The translations under genes and the position numbers were made by a program. A DNA stretch of 64,000 bases, from positions 124,001 through 188,000 of the forward strand of contig NZ_JAPYPC010000002.1 in NCBI RefSeq assembly GCF_029937855.1. The letters run 5' to 3'. The notes below the pieces were generated by a model that made no database searches, was not told where the DNA came from, and worked only from the letters and a program-made list of their open reading frames with translations. This stretch comes from Christiangramia sp. Lineage in GTDB: Bacteria; Bacteroidota; Bacteroidia; Flavobacteriales; Flavobacteriaceae. Below are positions 9,182-18,383 of the stretch, one piece after another (the stretch's first letter is position 1; each line of letters starts with the position of its first letter).

Positions 9182-11848
9182 TTATTTTTTTAGTAATTCA
9201 GTATAAAAGGATTCTTCTACAATGTAATTGTCCTCATCCTCTTCGATGATAAATTCTCCATCTAAAATGTCGGAACAAATTTCATTTATGCTATCGATTA
9301 ATTGATTTTTCATATGACCATTTTCTAAAGCCACTGCTTCAATTTCATCTTGTCGTATAGTGAAGGAGTTTTCAGCTATTTTTTTTAGGACTTTCTGCTG
9401 AAGGGTATTTAAACCTAAACCGTCCAAAAAGATGGATAATTCAGAATCTTGTTTCGCAGTTATTGACATTTCTATTTCATCATCAGAATCATCAATTTCA
9501 ACAGGCTTTTTTTCTTCATCTTCTAGGTAATTAGATAAAATGTTTACTGTGTTCTTATGTTTCTCTCTGGCGTCATTGATATCCTTCTTATTTAAAACGA
9601 TTTTCTTCCGAGTGGGTTTATAGAAGTCTTTTAATTGAATTAAAACATCATCAAGATTTTGATTGTTGATTAAATCTTGGATGATTTCTTCAAATTTTTT
9701 CAGTTGCTCATTGGTTTTGAATAAAGACTTCTGAACAGTCTTAGTCAATTTCTTGTTATGTATTTTATCGGAATTCAGGTCGTAGTCAATATACTTAGCA
9801 TAATAAACCAATGCTTGAGAATTATTATACTTAGCTATAGCTTTAGAAGCTTCAAAAAAAATATTTTCGATATTCGGATTCTTCTGATTAGCGACTTCTA
9901 ATTGTTTAATACTATTATTAAAGGCGGTAATATCTTTTGTTTTGAGATGTGATTTTGCTTTGTTGAATTCTTCTTTCCATCTGTTTACATTTTGTGCATT
10001 TAAGTCAATTTGAGTATCTAAATCTGGCTCCGAGATTGAATCATAAGATTTTTCTAAAATATTGATGAATCTTGACCTTATTTTTTCTTCAAACTCTACA
10101 TCAATCTTTTTTATGTTATATGAGAACTCAGCGGAAAGTTTTCGTTTATGTGAATATTTTTCCCTTACTGAATTTTCAGTCGTTTTAAAAAGTATCAGGT
10201 AAACTTCTTGTTCGACCTGTTCGGCCATATAATCATAATTATATCTGTCATAATCGGAAGGACTTTTGGTTGAAACTCTGTCTTGTAATTTTTTTATTTC
10301 TACCTCCAAAGAACTTTTTTCTGATTGTAGGTTATTATCCAAAGTTTCAAGTACCTCTAGGTAAAGTTGCATAATTGCAATACAGCATCCTTCCATCGAA
10401 TTAAATACATTCGATGGATTATAAAACTTATTCAACCAATCCTCTTGCTTATCGGATAGGTTTAATTTCTCCTTATAAATTCTTCCTAATCTATAGGCAT
10501 AGGGGTCATAATCAGCGAAACCAAGCTCGTATCTAATTGAGGGGTCTCGGAGCTGTTCTAATTTTTCTATTGATTTTTTGTCGTTTCTCCTACTTAGTAA
10601 ATTTATAAGTGCAGAATAAGAGTAATTCCTTGTTTCAGAGCAACAGTCTCCAAGAAGTTTCAATTGATTTTCTAATAAAGCAATGTCCTGATGTTCATTA
10701 TACCTATCTAATAAATCGAAATAAAGGACAAACGCATAGTTGGTATTTCCATCAATAGCAGTCCATTGATTATTTAGTAATCTATTCTTAAAATACTTGT
10801 AGAATTTTTTCTGTGTTTGATTAGCAGAGTTTAAATCGTTATATGAATAAACATAGAACTTATGCCAGAATGGTACTTCACTTGACCTGCTAGGATCATA
10901 TTGACTCTGATTTATTGGTTGCTCATCTGTAAATTCTTTCGGGATGGTAATTTCTAGGTCTTCCTCTTCAATGTCAATAATAGATGAGTCGACACCACTT
11001 TTGATATCATTACTATTGTATCGAGAACTAGATTTGAATTGATTTTCTGAATAACTAGAACTTCTTGTAGAGAAAGAATTTGGCTTGCTTGATTCAATAT
11101 TTTTTTCTGGTTCCGAAGTTGAGAATTCACCATTTTCTCTCAATTTTGAACTATAGCTTACTCCTTTGTTTGAATGATTCAAGACAGAATAATTTCTGTT
11201 TTCTTCAATTTCATTTCTTGTTATCTCAACTTTAACTCTTTTTGCCTTAGATAGAGTAATGCCATTAAATTTAAACTGAAATTTATCTTCAGACATAATG
11301 AACAATTTCACCATATCCCATAATCCAAAAAGAATGGGGATGAAGGTCCAGAAAAATATTAAGCATAATAGACCTTGTTGGAATTTACCTAGATAGAATT
11401 TCTGAAGCCCCATAAAACCTGTAAAAAGGGATAAGAGAACTGACAGAGTTCTGTTTCTATTGGTAGTTCTTCCCAGGTAATAAACTAAGATTGAAAGTAA
11501 CCCACCGAAAACCAACCAAATTATCCAAAACTGTAAGAGTGGATTTTTTTCTTCATTATCAATCATATTTGCTTGAGATGCATTATCTGAAGGATCTTCA
11601 TGGACAGATATTTTATTAAAAAAGCGAAGTGAAGAATAGCCTTCTTGGTCTTGATAAATTAGCTTTGCCCATGAAGAGTTTGTATCTTCTATCAATTTGA
11701 CTGTATCACCTTTGTGGATAACATCGAGAACCTCATGGTTTGTAGATGGACCTTTTCTGAAATTCACATCTGAGATAGCCTCATAATATTGAGATTCCGA
11801 TTGAATCAGAAAGAAAAATGAGAATAAGGTAAGGAATAATAATTTCAA
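9182..11848 (-). CDS. Membrane SH3-TM2-TerB protein, Shango SngA-like
   Basis: 888 aa. Order of parts: signal peptide (1-19); bacterial SH3 domain (about 20-85, DVNFRKGPSTNHEVL and WAKLIYQDQEGY); transmembrane helix (about 106-127); TM2 domain (about 133-185, GFMGLQKFYLGKFQQGLLC); disordered Ser/Glu-rich linker; TerB-N-like region (about 335-440, PFWHKFYVYSYNDL); alpha-helical middle; TerB-C-like tail (about 795-888, ending EDNYIVEESFYTELL). The start codon is TTG, 5 nt after the previous stop; the signal peptide begins exactly there. TerB domains are the mark of SngA, but an SH3-TM2 membrane module is not a usual part of it. Predicted topology puts SH3 in the periplasm and TerB in the cytoplasm. 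Confidence 0.75.
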   Translation of the reverse strand: MKLLFLTLFSFFFLIQSESQYYEAISDVNFRKGPSTNHEVLDVIHKGDTVKLIEDTNSSWAKLIYQDQEGYSSLRFFNKISVHEDPSDNASQANMIDNEEKNPLLQFWIIWLVFGGLLSILVYYLGRTTNRNRTLSVLLSLFTGFMGLQKFYLGKFQQGLLCLIFFWTFIPILFGLWDMVKLFIMSEDKFQFKFNGITLSKAKRVKVEITRNEIEENRNYSVLNHSNKGVSYSSKLRENGEFSTSEPEKNIESSKPNSFSTRSSSYSENQFKSSSRYNSNDIKSGVDSSIIDIEEEDLEITIPKEFTDEQPINQSQYDPSRSSEVPFWHKFYVYSYNDLNSANQTQKKFYKYFKNRLLNNQWTAIDGNTNYAFVLYFDLLDRYNEHQDIALLENQLKLLGDCCSETRNYSYSALINLLSRRNDKKSIEKLEQLRDPSIRYELGFADYDPYAYRLGRIYKEKLNLSDKQEDWLNKFYNPSNVFNSMEGCCIAIMQLYLEVLETLDNNLQSEKSSLEVEIKKLQDRVSTKSPSDYDRYNYDYMAEQVEQEVYLILFKTTENSVREKYSHKRKLSAEFSYNIKKIDVEFEEKIRSRFINILEKSYDSISEPDLDTQIDLNAQNVNRWKEEFNKAKSHLKTKDITAFNNSIKQLEVANQKNPNIENIFFEASKAIAKYNNSQALVYYAKYIDYDLNSDKIHNKKLTKTVQKSLFKTNEQLKKFEEIIQDLINNQNLDDVLIQLKDFYKPTRKKIVLNKKDINDAREKHKNTVNILSNYLEDEEKKPVEIDDSDDEIEMSITAKQDSELSIFLDGLGLNTLQQKVLKKIAENSFTIRQDEIEAVALENGHMKNQLIDSINEICSDILDGEFIIEEDEDNYIVEESFYTELLKK

Positions 11849-11853
11849 AGTTT

Positions 11854-12726
11854 TTAAGCGTTTACAAGATTTCGAAAGTCATCTTCAGACATAATTTTCA
11901 AGTCTATACCTTGAAGAAGCAATTCTTCGGCTTTGCGGTGCTTAGAACTTTTTTTATATCCATTCAATTTAAAATTGTCCTGTGTGCCTACTATCAAAAT
12001 AGTAGTTTTTTTACTTACAGAGTTAGTTACATTACATCCTAATTCTGCTGCCATTTTTCCAGCCTCTGCTCTAGTAAGAAAAAGTGAACCTGTGAAAACA
12101 ATGTTTTCTCCGAATAATGGTCCATCAGGATTTCCTGTTAGACTTATATTACTGGAACCATTTCGATATACATTGATGGAATTATTCACTTTGGATATGC
12201 ATTCCTCTACAGTTAAATTATACTCCTCTAGAATTTTTAAAACCATCTTTCCTGTTGCAATAGCATCCTCTAATGCATCATGATGGTTAAAACTTATTCC
12301 ATAATGAGCCGTAACATTTTTCAATCCATAACCAGATTTAGAGAATTGACTCAAAGTTCTTCTTACTAATTTAGCAGAATCTATCCAGGTTGGTAAATTT
12401 TTTTCAAGTTGGTACTTTTCGTAGGCTCGATTCAGTGCTATTTTATCAAAGGGCATGTGATGGAACACAATATTCCCGTCAATATGTTTTCTGATTTCGC
12501 TATTTATTTCAGGAAGAGTAGGGGCATCTTGCACTGATTGGGAAGTAATTCCATGAATGGAAGAATTTAGACTATCAAAAAAATCTTCTGGATTGACTAG
12601 AGTTTCCCACTTATTGATTAATTCTCCATTTTTGAACTCTGCAATTCCAATTTGGCAGATACTGGAAAAATCGGCATTTGCTGTCTCAACATCTATTACT
12701 TTGAAATGAGATTGAATATTTTCCAT
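11854..12726 (-). CDS. DEDDh exonuclease with C-terminal BRCT domain
   Basis: 290 aa. The N-terminal half is a DnaQ-like 3'-5' exonuclease: Exo I FKVIDVETANAD, Exo II around FHHMPFDKIAL, Exo III HHDALEDAIATG with catalytic His and Asp. Residues about 205-290 form a BRCT domain (ENIVFTGSLFLTRAEAGKMA and SKKTTILIVG). This pairing occurs in epsilon-like nucleases of DNA repair and of accessory defence loci. It lies 5 nt upstream of the TerB-domain gene and 7 nt downstream of the RmuC-like gene, so it is in the same operon; it is not a standard Shango component. Confidence 0.87.
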   Translation of the reverse strand: MENIQSHFKVIDVETANADFSSICQIGIAEFKNGELINKWETLVNPEDFFDSLNSSIHGITSQSVQDAPTLPEINSEIRKHIDGNIVFHHMPFDKIALNRAYEKYQLEKNLPTWIDSAKLVRRTLSQFSKSGYGLKNVTAHYGISFNHHDALEDAIATGKMVLKILEEYNLTVEECISKVNNSINVYRNGSSNISLTGNPDGPLFGENIVFTGSLFLTRAEAGKMAAELGCNVTNSVSKKTTILIVGTQDNFKLNGYKKSSKHRKAEELLLQGIDLKIMSEDDFRNLVNA

Positions 12727-12733
12727 ATTTGAG

Positions 12734-13936
12734 TTATTTAAGTTTTTTCACTTCCTCAAAATTCCTCGGAATTTCGATATCTCTAATCTGCGCTTCGGCA
12801 TTAATGGATTCATTTTTACTTAATAAGTCCTTGGTGAGTATTTGCTTAGTTCGTCTTTCTGTTGGAGGGTTCAGCTTTTCGGCTTTTTCAAATTCGATAA
12901 CAGATTGTAAAAATTCTTCGGGTAAATCGTTTTTACATTTTACCAGTAATTCAATAAATTCTTGTGCAAAAAATTGGTCTATTTGAATCTTCCTTTTCGT
13001 GGTATGAGCAAATTTTCCAACAACTCTACAAATATTATCTCGCTCTTCAGGACTTAATTGGTCAGCGAATTCATATTCCTCGATTTTTTTTAATGATAAG
13101 ATTATTGGTTCTAAAGAGTCCTGTGTGATAATAAAAACGTTATAGCCTCCCATATTGTATGAATGCTGAGGTATAGCGTCAATAGTGTTTGTTGGAATAA
13201 CTAGGAATATGTCTTTTTTAACTCCATCCTGACCAGCATACTTTTTTACATTATCTGTTTGGGCTTTAATATATTTAGGAAAGTTATTTAAGTCTTCGTT
13301 TGCTGGACATTTAGCATCAAATACAATGAATTCATCACAAATGCTTAAAGTATTGTCGGGATTGCCTTTGAACGGAACTTTATCTACATAGGTAACCAAA
13401 TGTTTTTGACAGAGGGCTTTGATTGATTGTTGAACATTTGTTTCATGTTCTGACCACTGTTTTTTCATTTTCTCGAATTGGTCCTGCTTTTCTTGAACTC
13501 TTTCATCATTCAGCCTGATTCTCTCATTATCCAAATCAAGTTTGGCTTGGTTCAATTGAGAAATTTTGGATTCATATTCTTTTTCACGAGATTCTTTAAC
13601 CGAGTCGTATTCAGTTAATTTTTTTTGAATATCATTGAAAGAATCAACCAGGTTATCATATTTATCATTCAATTTCTCATATTCAAAATCCCTTTTTGTC
13701 AAAGTATTTCCTTGGTCTACAACAGATTTGGATAATCCAATATTTTCGGTTTCCAGTTTTGTATTGAGATTCTTTAATTCTTCAATTTTTGAGTGTTGTC
13801 TTTGAACTTGTTCCGTAATTCTTTTGAATTCATCAAAAGCATCGTAACTCAAAGCCTTGATTGAAGACCATGAAAATAGACGCTGCCAGAAATTAAGTTC
13901 TTTAATTCTAGAGAAGAATAGGTTTAGGTTTTCCAT
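12734..13936 (-). CDS. RmuC-like coiled-coil nuclease-fold protein
   Basis: About 400 aa from MENLNLFF (ATG at 13934-13936). A TTG 24 nt upstream would extend it but is less likely. It has a short N-terminal segment, a long coiled coil (about 40-175, heptad-rich, Lys/Glu-rich), then an RmuC-like core with CDEFIVFDAKCPANED, which resembles the PD-(D/E)xK nuclease strand, and an alpha-helical C-terminus. RmuC proteins are linked to limiting DNA inversion or protecting against foreign DNA. It is the first long gene of the defence operon. Family assignment is by motif and architecture. Confidence 0.7.
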   Translation of the reverse strand: MENLNLFFSRIKELNFWQRLFSWSSIKALSYDAFDEFKRITEQVQRQHSKIEELKNLNTKLETENIGLSKSVVDQGNTLTKRDFEYEKLNDKYDNLVDSFNDIQKKLTEYDSVKESREKEYESKISQLNQAKLDLDNERIRLNDERVQEKQDQFEKMKKQWSEHETNVQQSIKALCQKHLVTYVDKVPFKGNPDNTLSICDEFIVFDAKCPANEDLNNFPKYIKAQTDNVKKYAGQDGVKKDIFLVIPTNTIDAIPQHSYNMGGYNVFIITQDSLEPIILSLKKIEEYEFADQLSPEERDNICRVVGKFAHTTKRKIQIDQFFAQEFIELLVKCKNDLPEEFLQSVIEFEKAEKLNPPTERRTKQILTKDLLSKNESINAEAQIRDIEIPRNFEEVKKLK

Positions 13937-14078
13937 GTAAACAATAATATGATAAATCAATATTGAATAATGGAATTGAAGAGGTAGGGATAATCAATCC
14001 ATTTGTAATTATGGACTAATTTAACTAAATATTTGAGTTTTTTTATTCCTTACATTTATTTAAGAGAGAATGTATGCT

Positions 14079-14435
14079 TTAATTGTGAAGATTACTGTAA
14101 TATTTATTCTCAAGCTCCTCCCTAAGCGCATTTGGAAGTTTATTTACCAATGACTCGTCTAAATCAATCTTTAGAGTATACGGAGAGTCCGCATCTCTTC
14201 CTATTAATGTAATGTTGAATCGCCCGTCATAATGTATGCCAACTAAAATATTTTCAAACTCACCTTCTGTAATAAAATAAGATGATTCCGAGTTCTCTAT
14301 ACTATTAATTTGAAATTCATTTTGATTATTTCCATCGAAATTGTCGGATATAATCTGAACCAATTTCAATGTTAAGTTTTGAATTTTAAAATCAATACTT
14401 ATTAATCTTTCATCAATATCGAAAAGAGTTGCCAT
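14079..14435 (-). CDS. Hypothetical protein, 118 aa
   Basis: I do not recognise this protein. It is acidic, has no signal peptide or membrane segment, and is predicted mixed alpha/beta (a helix in residues 8-33, then strands such as NILVGIHYDGRFNITLIG). It is on the same strand as the defence operon, 142 bp upstream of the RmuC-like start, so it could be its first gene or a separate unit. It is preceded by an AT-rich 100-bp gap. Confidence 0.6.
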   Translation of the reverse strand: MATLFDIDERLISIDFKIQNLTLKLVQIISDNFDGNNQNEFQINSIENSESSYFITEGEFENILVGIHYDGRFNITLIGRDADSPYTLKIDLDESLVNKLPNALREELENKYYSNLHN

Positions 14436-14537
14436 TTCATAATTTTTTAATTCGGTTAAAAATATAATATAAAGTTGGGATTGGTCAAGTATTTCAGCTT
14501 TTTGATGGCTTTTCGAGGTCTCAAAAAAAGTTTAATT

Positions 14538-15218
14538 TCACAACGGCTCCCCATAATTCTTAAACCTACCAGACTTTAACCTGTCTTTAATTTGGGCCGG
14601 AGCCTTAAGCCTTTGATCATTTTTTATTTCATCAGCTTTTTTCATCCAGTTCCGGGCACAAGCTTTCCAATTCGTGATCGGTTTTTCACCATTTAATTTC
14701 CAGCCAATGGATTCGTAAAAAAAATAAAAGCTTTTAGCCTCCAGTATACTTCTATTTTCAGATTTAAAATATGCTATTACTACCTGTTCATTTTCTGGAC
14801 ATGTTTGTTTAAAAGAGTTTATAATATGTTTATTATTATGTTTATTAAAAGAGACCATTTTTTGGACAGGTACCTGTTCAGAAACTGAACAAGTCCTGTC
14901 CATTTTTTGATCAGGTGGTGTACAAAATCTGAACAGTTCCACTAGTGAGCCATTTTTTGGACTACTGCTGGGATGGTATTGCAGGTAGCCCCACATTTTT
15001 AGTTCCCTCAGCAGTTTATGATAGGTCGTCCTGGAGCGTATTTTAGCCAGGGACATTACTTGTTTACTGTTCACCATAATCTTTTTCGGAAAATGTTTTT
15101 GATTCCAGAGTTCAAAGAAAGCCAGGTATAAACTGCGATGTGAGGATGAGATCTTTCCATTTTCCGAAAATTTCCGCAACACTCCATTCAGATGACGTAT
15201 GTAATTAACCTCGCTCAC
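14538..15218 (-). CDS. Winged-helix protein of mobilization region (replication-like)
   Basis: 226 aa. The N-terminal part (about 20-100) resembles a winged helix seen in plasmid/phage replication or transcription proteins (SSHRSLYLAFFELWN, SRTTYHKLLRELKMWGYLQY). The C-terminal part (FYFFYESIGWKLNG, ITNWKACARNWM) resembles the tail of replisome-organizer or DnaD-like proteins. Its start overlaps the end of the upstream TraG-like gene by 4 nt (ATGA), so it is the last gene of the mob operon. The function is inferred: replication initiation or regulation of the excised element. Confidence 0.55.
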   Translation of the reverse strand: MSEVNYIRHLNGVLRKFSENGKISSSHRSLYLAFFELWNQKHFPKKIMVNSKQVMSLAKIRSRTTYHKLLRELKMWGYLQYHPSSSPKNGSLVELFRFCTPPDQKMDRTCSVSEQVPVQKMVSFNKHNNKHIINSFKQTCPENEQVVIAYFKSENRSILEAKSFYFFYESIGWKLNGEKPITNWKACARNWMKKADEIKNDQRLKAPAQIKDRLKSGRFKNYGEPL

Positions 15219-16819
15219 CTTTTTCGGTTTTCTGATTTGTATATCGCTTTGGCTTCCTGGTATATTTTCTGAAAATTCAATTCCAGGTCTTTTGCGGAAA
15301 ACTCATGTTTTGGAACCGGTAGTTCCTTGGGCCAGTTCGGCGTGGAGAATTTTACTTTGCGGTCCTTACCATCGGCAAAGGTCACAAACTCACCCGGTTT
15401 TAATCGGAAGAAAACATCGGCCCTTATCTTGGCTACTTCCCGTTCACTTTTGGTAGTTCGGGTATCGAAATTCAGATTATCACTTTTGCTGACACTGATG
15501 CTTTTACGCTTTACGATCTCGAAGAAACTCTCATAGTATTTCGCGGTATCGGGGTCGTTTACCTTCCCAAAGAACTGATAGGAAAGATTGCTCAGGATCG
15601 CTTTTCCTGCTTCCCTGCCATAGAGGATATCATTCTGGATTTTGTCCTGAATAACGTACACCGTAGCTATATTATAGCTTCGTAGGGTGGCAGGGATGCG
15701 GTGCATGTTCAGTAAGCGGATTGTGGAAGCTTCTTCCATAAGAATAAAAGAACCAAGCCGGTCATGTACGCTCATCTGTTTGGTAATCGAGTGAATAATG
15801 GTAGCCACGATAGGAGAGTAAGCCGATTCAAACTTAGGATTATTTACCACTGAAATCACTCCGGGATTTTCAGGATGATTGATATCCAACGGGATCTCAT
15901 CTTCCGACAGCACCATAAAGATCCGCTGTGTACTTATTTTCTTAAAAGCATTGGAGAGCGTACTTTTTACAGAAGCCGTTTGTTTTTCAGAATCCACACC
16001 GTTAATAAACGCGTTGGCCATCGCCTGGGAGGTGTAGTTGGAACTTAAGAAATCTACTAACTGATAGGTGGTTAACTGCTGAAATAAGGCAATCAGATGT
16101 GGCAGAGTACAGTAGCCTGGATGTTCTGTTTTAAGCTTCCAGATCAGCCCTCCAATGATCCCTTCCGCGGCATCATTAAAAAACTTTGAACTACCTGAAG
16201 AACTGCTTTCTTTTTTCTCTAATAGATTTTCCAAAAGGACCCGGGAGATCTCATTCACGCTTTCTTCATCCTCCATATAACGCGGCGCAATGGGATTCAC
16301 CTTATGGTAGATCCTATCAAATGAAATAATATAGAAAGGTATTTTACTTTCCTTGAAGAGGGGATAGGCAATTTTAGAGAGTTCAAAATTTTTATAGTCA
16401 TGGATAATCCCACAGAAAGTTCGCCTGCTAAAATACCTGAGAAACTGGGCCACGACACTTTCAGTTTTCCCACTCCCGGCAGCCCCGATAATGGAAACTC
16501 CTCGTCGGATATCTTTCAACTTCATCGAGCCGGAAGAGAGTGGGATCCGGAAACCGTATTGCCTAGTTATCTTTTCCCTTTCCATCTTCAAAAGCCATTC
16601 ATTCAATAAAATATTGATGGTTATAAGCGGAATAAAATAGCGAATGGAAAGCACCACGAAAAGGTCAAAATCAATACCCGAAGGAAAACTGATCACCAGC
16701 AGTAAAAAGAGAATTAGAAAGTTGATGATAAACCCCCAGGAGGTATTTTTCAGAGTAAAGTAAAATAGGCCGCCCATAGCGACATTTAAAAACAGGATTA
16801 ACAATAAATTAGAATTCAT
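15215..16819 (-). CDS. TraG/TraD-family type IV coupling protein
   Basis: 534 aa. Two to four hydrophobic helices occupy residues 1-70, followed by the P-loop GAAGSGKTESVVAQF (about 112-126) and a Walker B-like SFILMEEAST. It continues with TYVIQDKIQNDILYG and a basic tail, typical of MobC/TraG coupling proteins of Bacteroidetes mobilizable elements. It couples the relaxase-DNA complex to a conjugation channel at the inner membrane. It lies 11 nt after the MobB gene. No channel genes are on this island. Confidence 0.9.
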   Translation of the reverse strand: MNSNLLLILFLNVAMGGLFYFTLKNTSWGFIINFLILFLLLVISFPSGIDFDLFVVLSIRYFIPLITINILLNEWLLKMEREKITRQYGFRIPLSSGSMKLKDIRRGVSIIGAAGSGKTESVVAQFLRYFSRRTFCGIIHDYKNFELSKIAYPLFKESKIPFYIISFDRIYHKVNPIAPRYMEDEESVNEISRVLLENLLEKKESSSSGSSKFFNDAAEGIIGGLIWKLKTEHPGYCTLPHLIALFQQLTTYQLVDFLSSNYTSQAMANAFINGVDSEKQTASVKSTLSNAFKKISTQRIFMVLSEDEIPLDINHPENPGVISVVNNPKFESAYSPIVATIIHSITKQMSVHDRLGSFILMEEASTIRLLNMHRIPATLRSYNIATVYVIQDKIQNDILYGREAGKAILSNLSYQFFGKVNDPDTAKYYESFFEIVKRKSISVSKSDNLNFDTRTTKSEREVAKIRADVFFRLKPGEFVTFADGKDRKVKFSTPNWPKELPVPKHEFSAKDLELNFQKIYQEAKAIYKSENRKR

Positions 16820-16830
16820 AAGACAGAAAT

Positions 16831-17856
16831 TTAATAACTGATAGAACTTGATTTAATACCAGCTTCAATTATTTTCTTGAGTTGTTTGTAAGCGAAGCCC
16901 ACTTTGTTTTGGGGCAGGTGTAATACAGGGAGTTGTAATCCTGTTTGACGGATCATTTTAAAAGCGATTTTTTTCTCATTGATTCCCAGATTATTTAGAG
17001 ATACAAAGTATTGTTTAGGATTTTTGGTCAGCAGTTTTTTGGCCGTGTAGCTTTCCACATAGTTGCGGTTGTACTGGAACATCTTGTCAAAGGCTTTTTC
17101 AGAATTCTGAATAAATCGATCCCGCTCAAAACCCCGCTTTACCAATTTGCCATGCATCTTCACTTCGGAGGCTTTGTATTTGCTACCTGGCGAAAGACTA
17201 TATGAGTTGGAAGCATCTTTCCGGCTGACGATGATATGGATATGACTCTGCAAGCCCTCTTTCTTCATGCCGGGTTCTACTACCTGTCCCCGAATTTTAT
17301 AGGGAGCATCCCGGACCAGTTTTCGGATGTCCTTTTCAATTTGCCGAATATTCCCAGAGACTTCCCCGCGCTCCACCTTCCGGATCTCATTTTTTAAATG
17401 AGCGATTTGATTGTTGTATGGTCTATTTTCACGAACGGCCACATCATTGGATTTATAAGTCCGCTCATGCTCTAGTTTGGCGAAATATTTAATATCGTCT
17501 ACACTGATAGGTTTACCACCAATCTCCCGATGAAAGGAGCTGGCATATTCTTTCATGGCTTCCCGGACAAAAGCCCGCAGTTGTTCCGGATTGTTACGAA
17601 TATGTTTTAATTCGTACTGGCTGGGATTGATCGTGATGGAATAATACTTGGGTTCTTTGAGTTTTAACTTGTCGGTATTCCCATCGATCTCTTTAATGAC
17701 CTGGTAAGGTTTAATTGTATCCTCATACTGATTAAAGAAGTATTCTTTGTCCAGCGGATTCTTTCCCTGGTTTTCCTTTTCCAGATAGTTCACAAAATCT
17801 CCTGCGCTTTGTGAAAAAGCGCCGCCTAATTTCTGAGGAGTGATGGTGATATACAT
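16831..17856 (-). CDS. MobB/DUF5712 relaxase-like mobilization protein
   Basis: 341 aa. It begins MYITITPQKLGGAFSQSAGDFVNYLEKEN, as do DUF5712 mobilization proteins. It carries a HUH-like histidine motif, GLQSHIHIIVSRKD, and a tyrosine-rich segment (YNRNYVESYTAKKLL) that may hold the nicking Tyr. It would nick at oriT and lead the DNA strand in transfer. The start overlaps the stop of the BfmA-like gene (17856), showing translational coupling. The family is confident; the catalytic residues are inferred. Confidence 0.85.
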   Translation of the reverse strand: MYITITPQKLGGAFSQSAGDFVNYLEKENQGKNPLDKEYFFNQYEDTIKPYQVIKEIDGNTDKLKLKEPKYYSITINPSQYELKHIRNNPEQLRAFVREAMKEYASSFHREIGGKPISVDDIKYFAKLEHERTYKSNDVAVRENRPYNNQIAHLKNEIRKVERGEVSGNIRQIEKDIRKLVRDAPYKIRGQVVEPGMKKEGLQSHIHIIVSRKDASNSYSLSPGSKYKASEVKMHGKLVKRGFERDRFIQNSEKAFDKMFQYNRNYVESYTAKKLLTKNPKQYFVSLNNLGINEKKIAFKMIRQTGLQLPVLHLPQNKVGFAYKQLKKIIEAGIKSSSISY

Positions 17857-18383
17857 TAGGTCTTTCGTTTTAGGGCCACCTTGAATTGTTCAAATTCTGT
17901 TCGAGGTATATTCAGTTTTAAAAAATCTGAGCCGAAGGCGTTTCCCTTTATCTCCACATGTTCCAGCAGGTACTCCAGATCTTTGGTGGTAGAGTTCAAT
18001 ACATCTTCCAGGCGTGAGATTTCTAATATTAATTGTTCCCGGCTCTTTACATCGGAGGAAAGAATCTTATTCTTTTCCACCATAGCAGGTTTGGAAATGG
18101 AACGTTCTTCCAGGAGTAAATTCAGCATGAGTAAACCTGGTTTGGTTTGGGTCTTTTCAATATTTTTAAGGATAGCTATCACGGCATCGATCCTTTTTTT
18201 GATCAGTTGTTCCAGGCTCACTTTGGAAGGCACTAAAGTTTCAAAGGGAGAGAGATTATTTTTCTCAAAAAAGTCCAACATCAGGTCTAAAGTTTCCGAC
18301 TGGTTGCTATCGTTTTTCTTAGAAAACTCCCTAAATCTTTCTGCTGTCTTTGTCTTTAACTGAAGTCTTGATTTTGCGGTCAT
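17856..18383 (-). CDS. BfmA/BtgA-like mobilization accessory protein
   Basis: 175 aa. The N-terminus (RLQLKTKTAERFREFSKKN, then SQSETLDLMLDFFEKN) fits a ribbon-helix-helix DNA-binding fold, followed by a helical coiled-coil region. It resembles Bacteroidetes BfmA/BtgA proteins that bind oriT and help the relaxase. It is the first gene of a tight minus-strand operon (BfmA-like, MobB, TraG-like, winged-helix protein), and the hairpin-rich segment directly upstream is the expected oriT position. Confidence 0.8.
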   Translation of the reverse strand: MTAKSRLQLKTKTAERFREFSKKNDSNQSETLDLMLDFFEKNNLSPFETLVPSKVSLEQLIKKRIDAVIAILKNIEKTQTKPGLLMLNLLLEERSISKPAMVEKNKILSSDVKSREQLILEISRLEDVLNSTTKDLEYLLEHVEIKGNAFGSDFLKLNIPRTEFEQFKVALKRKT

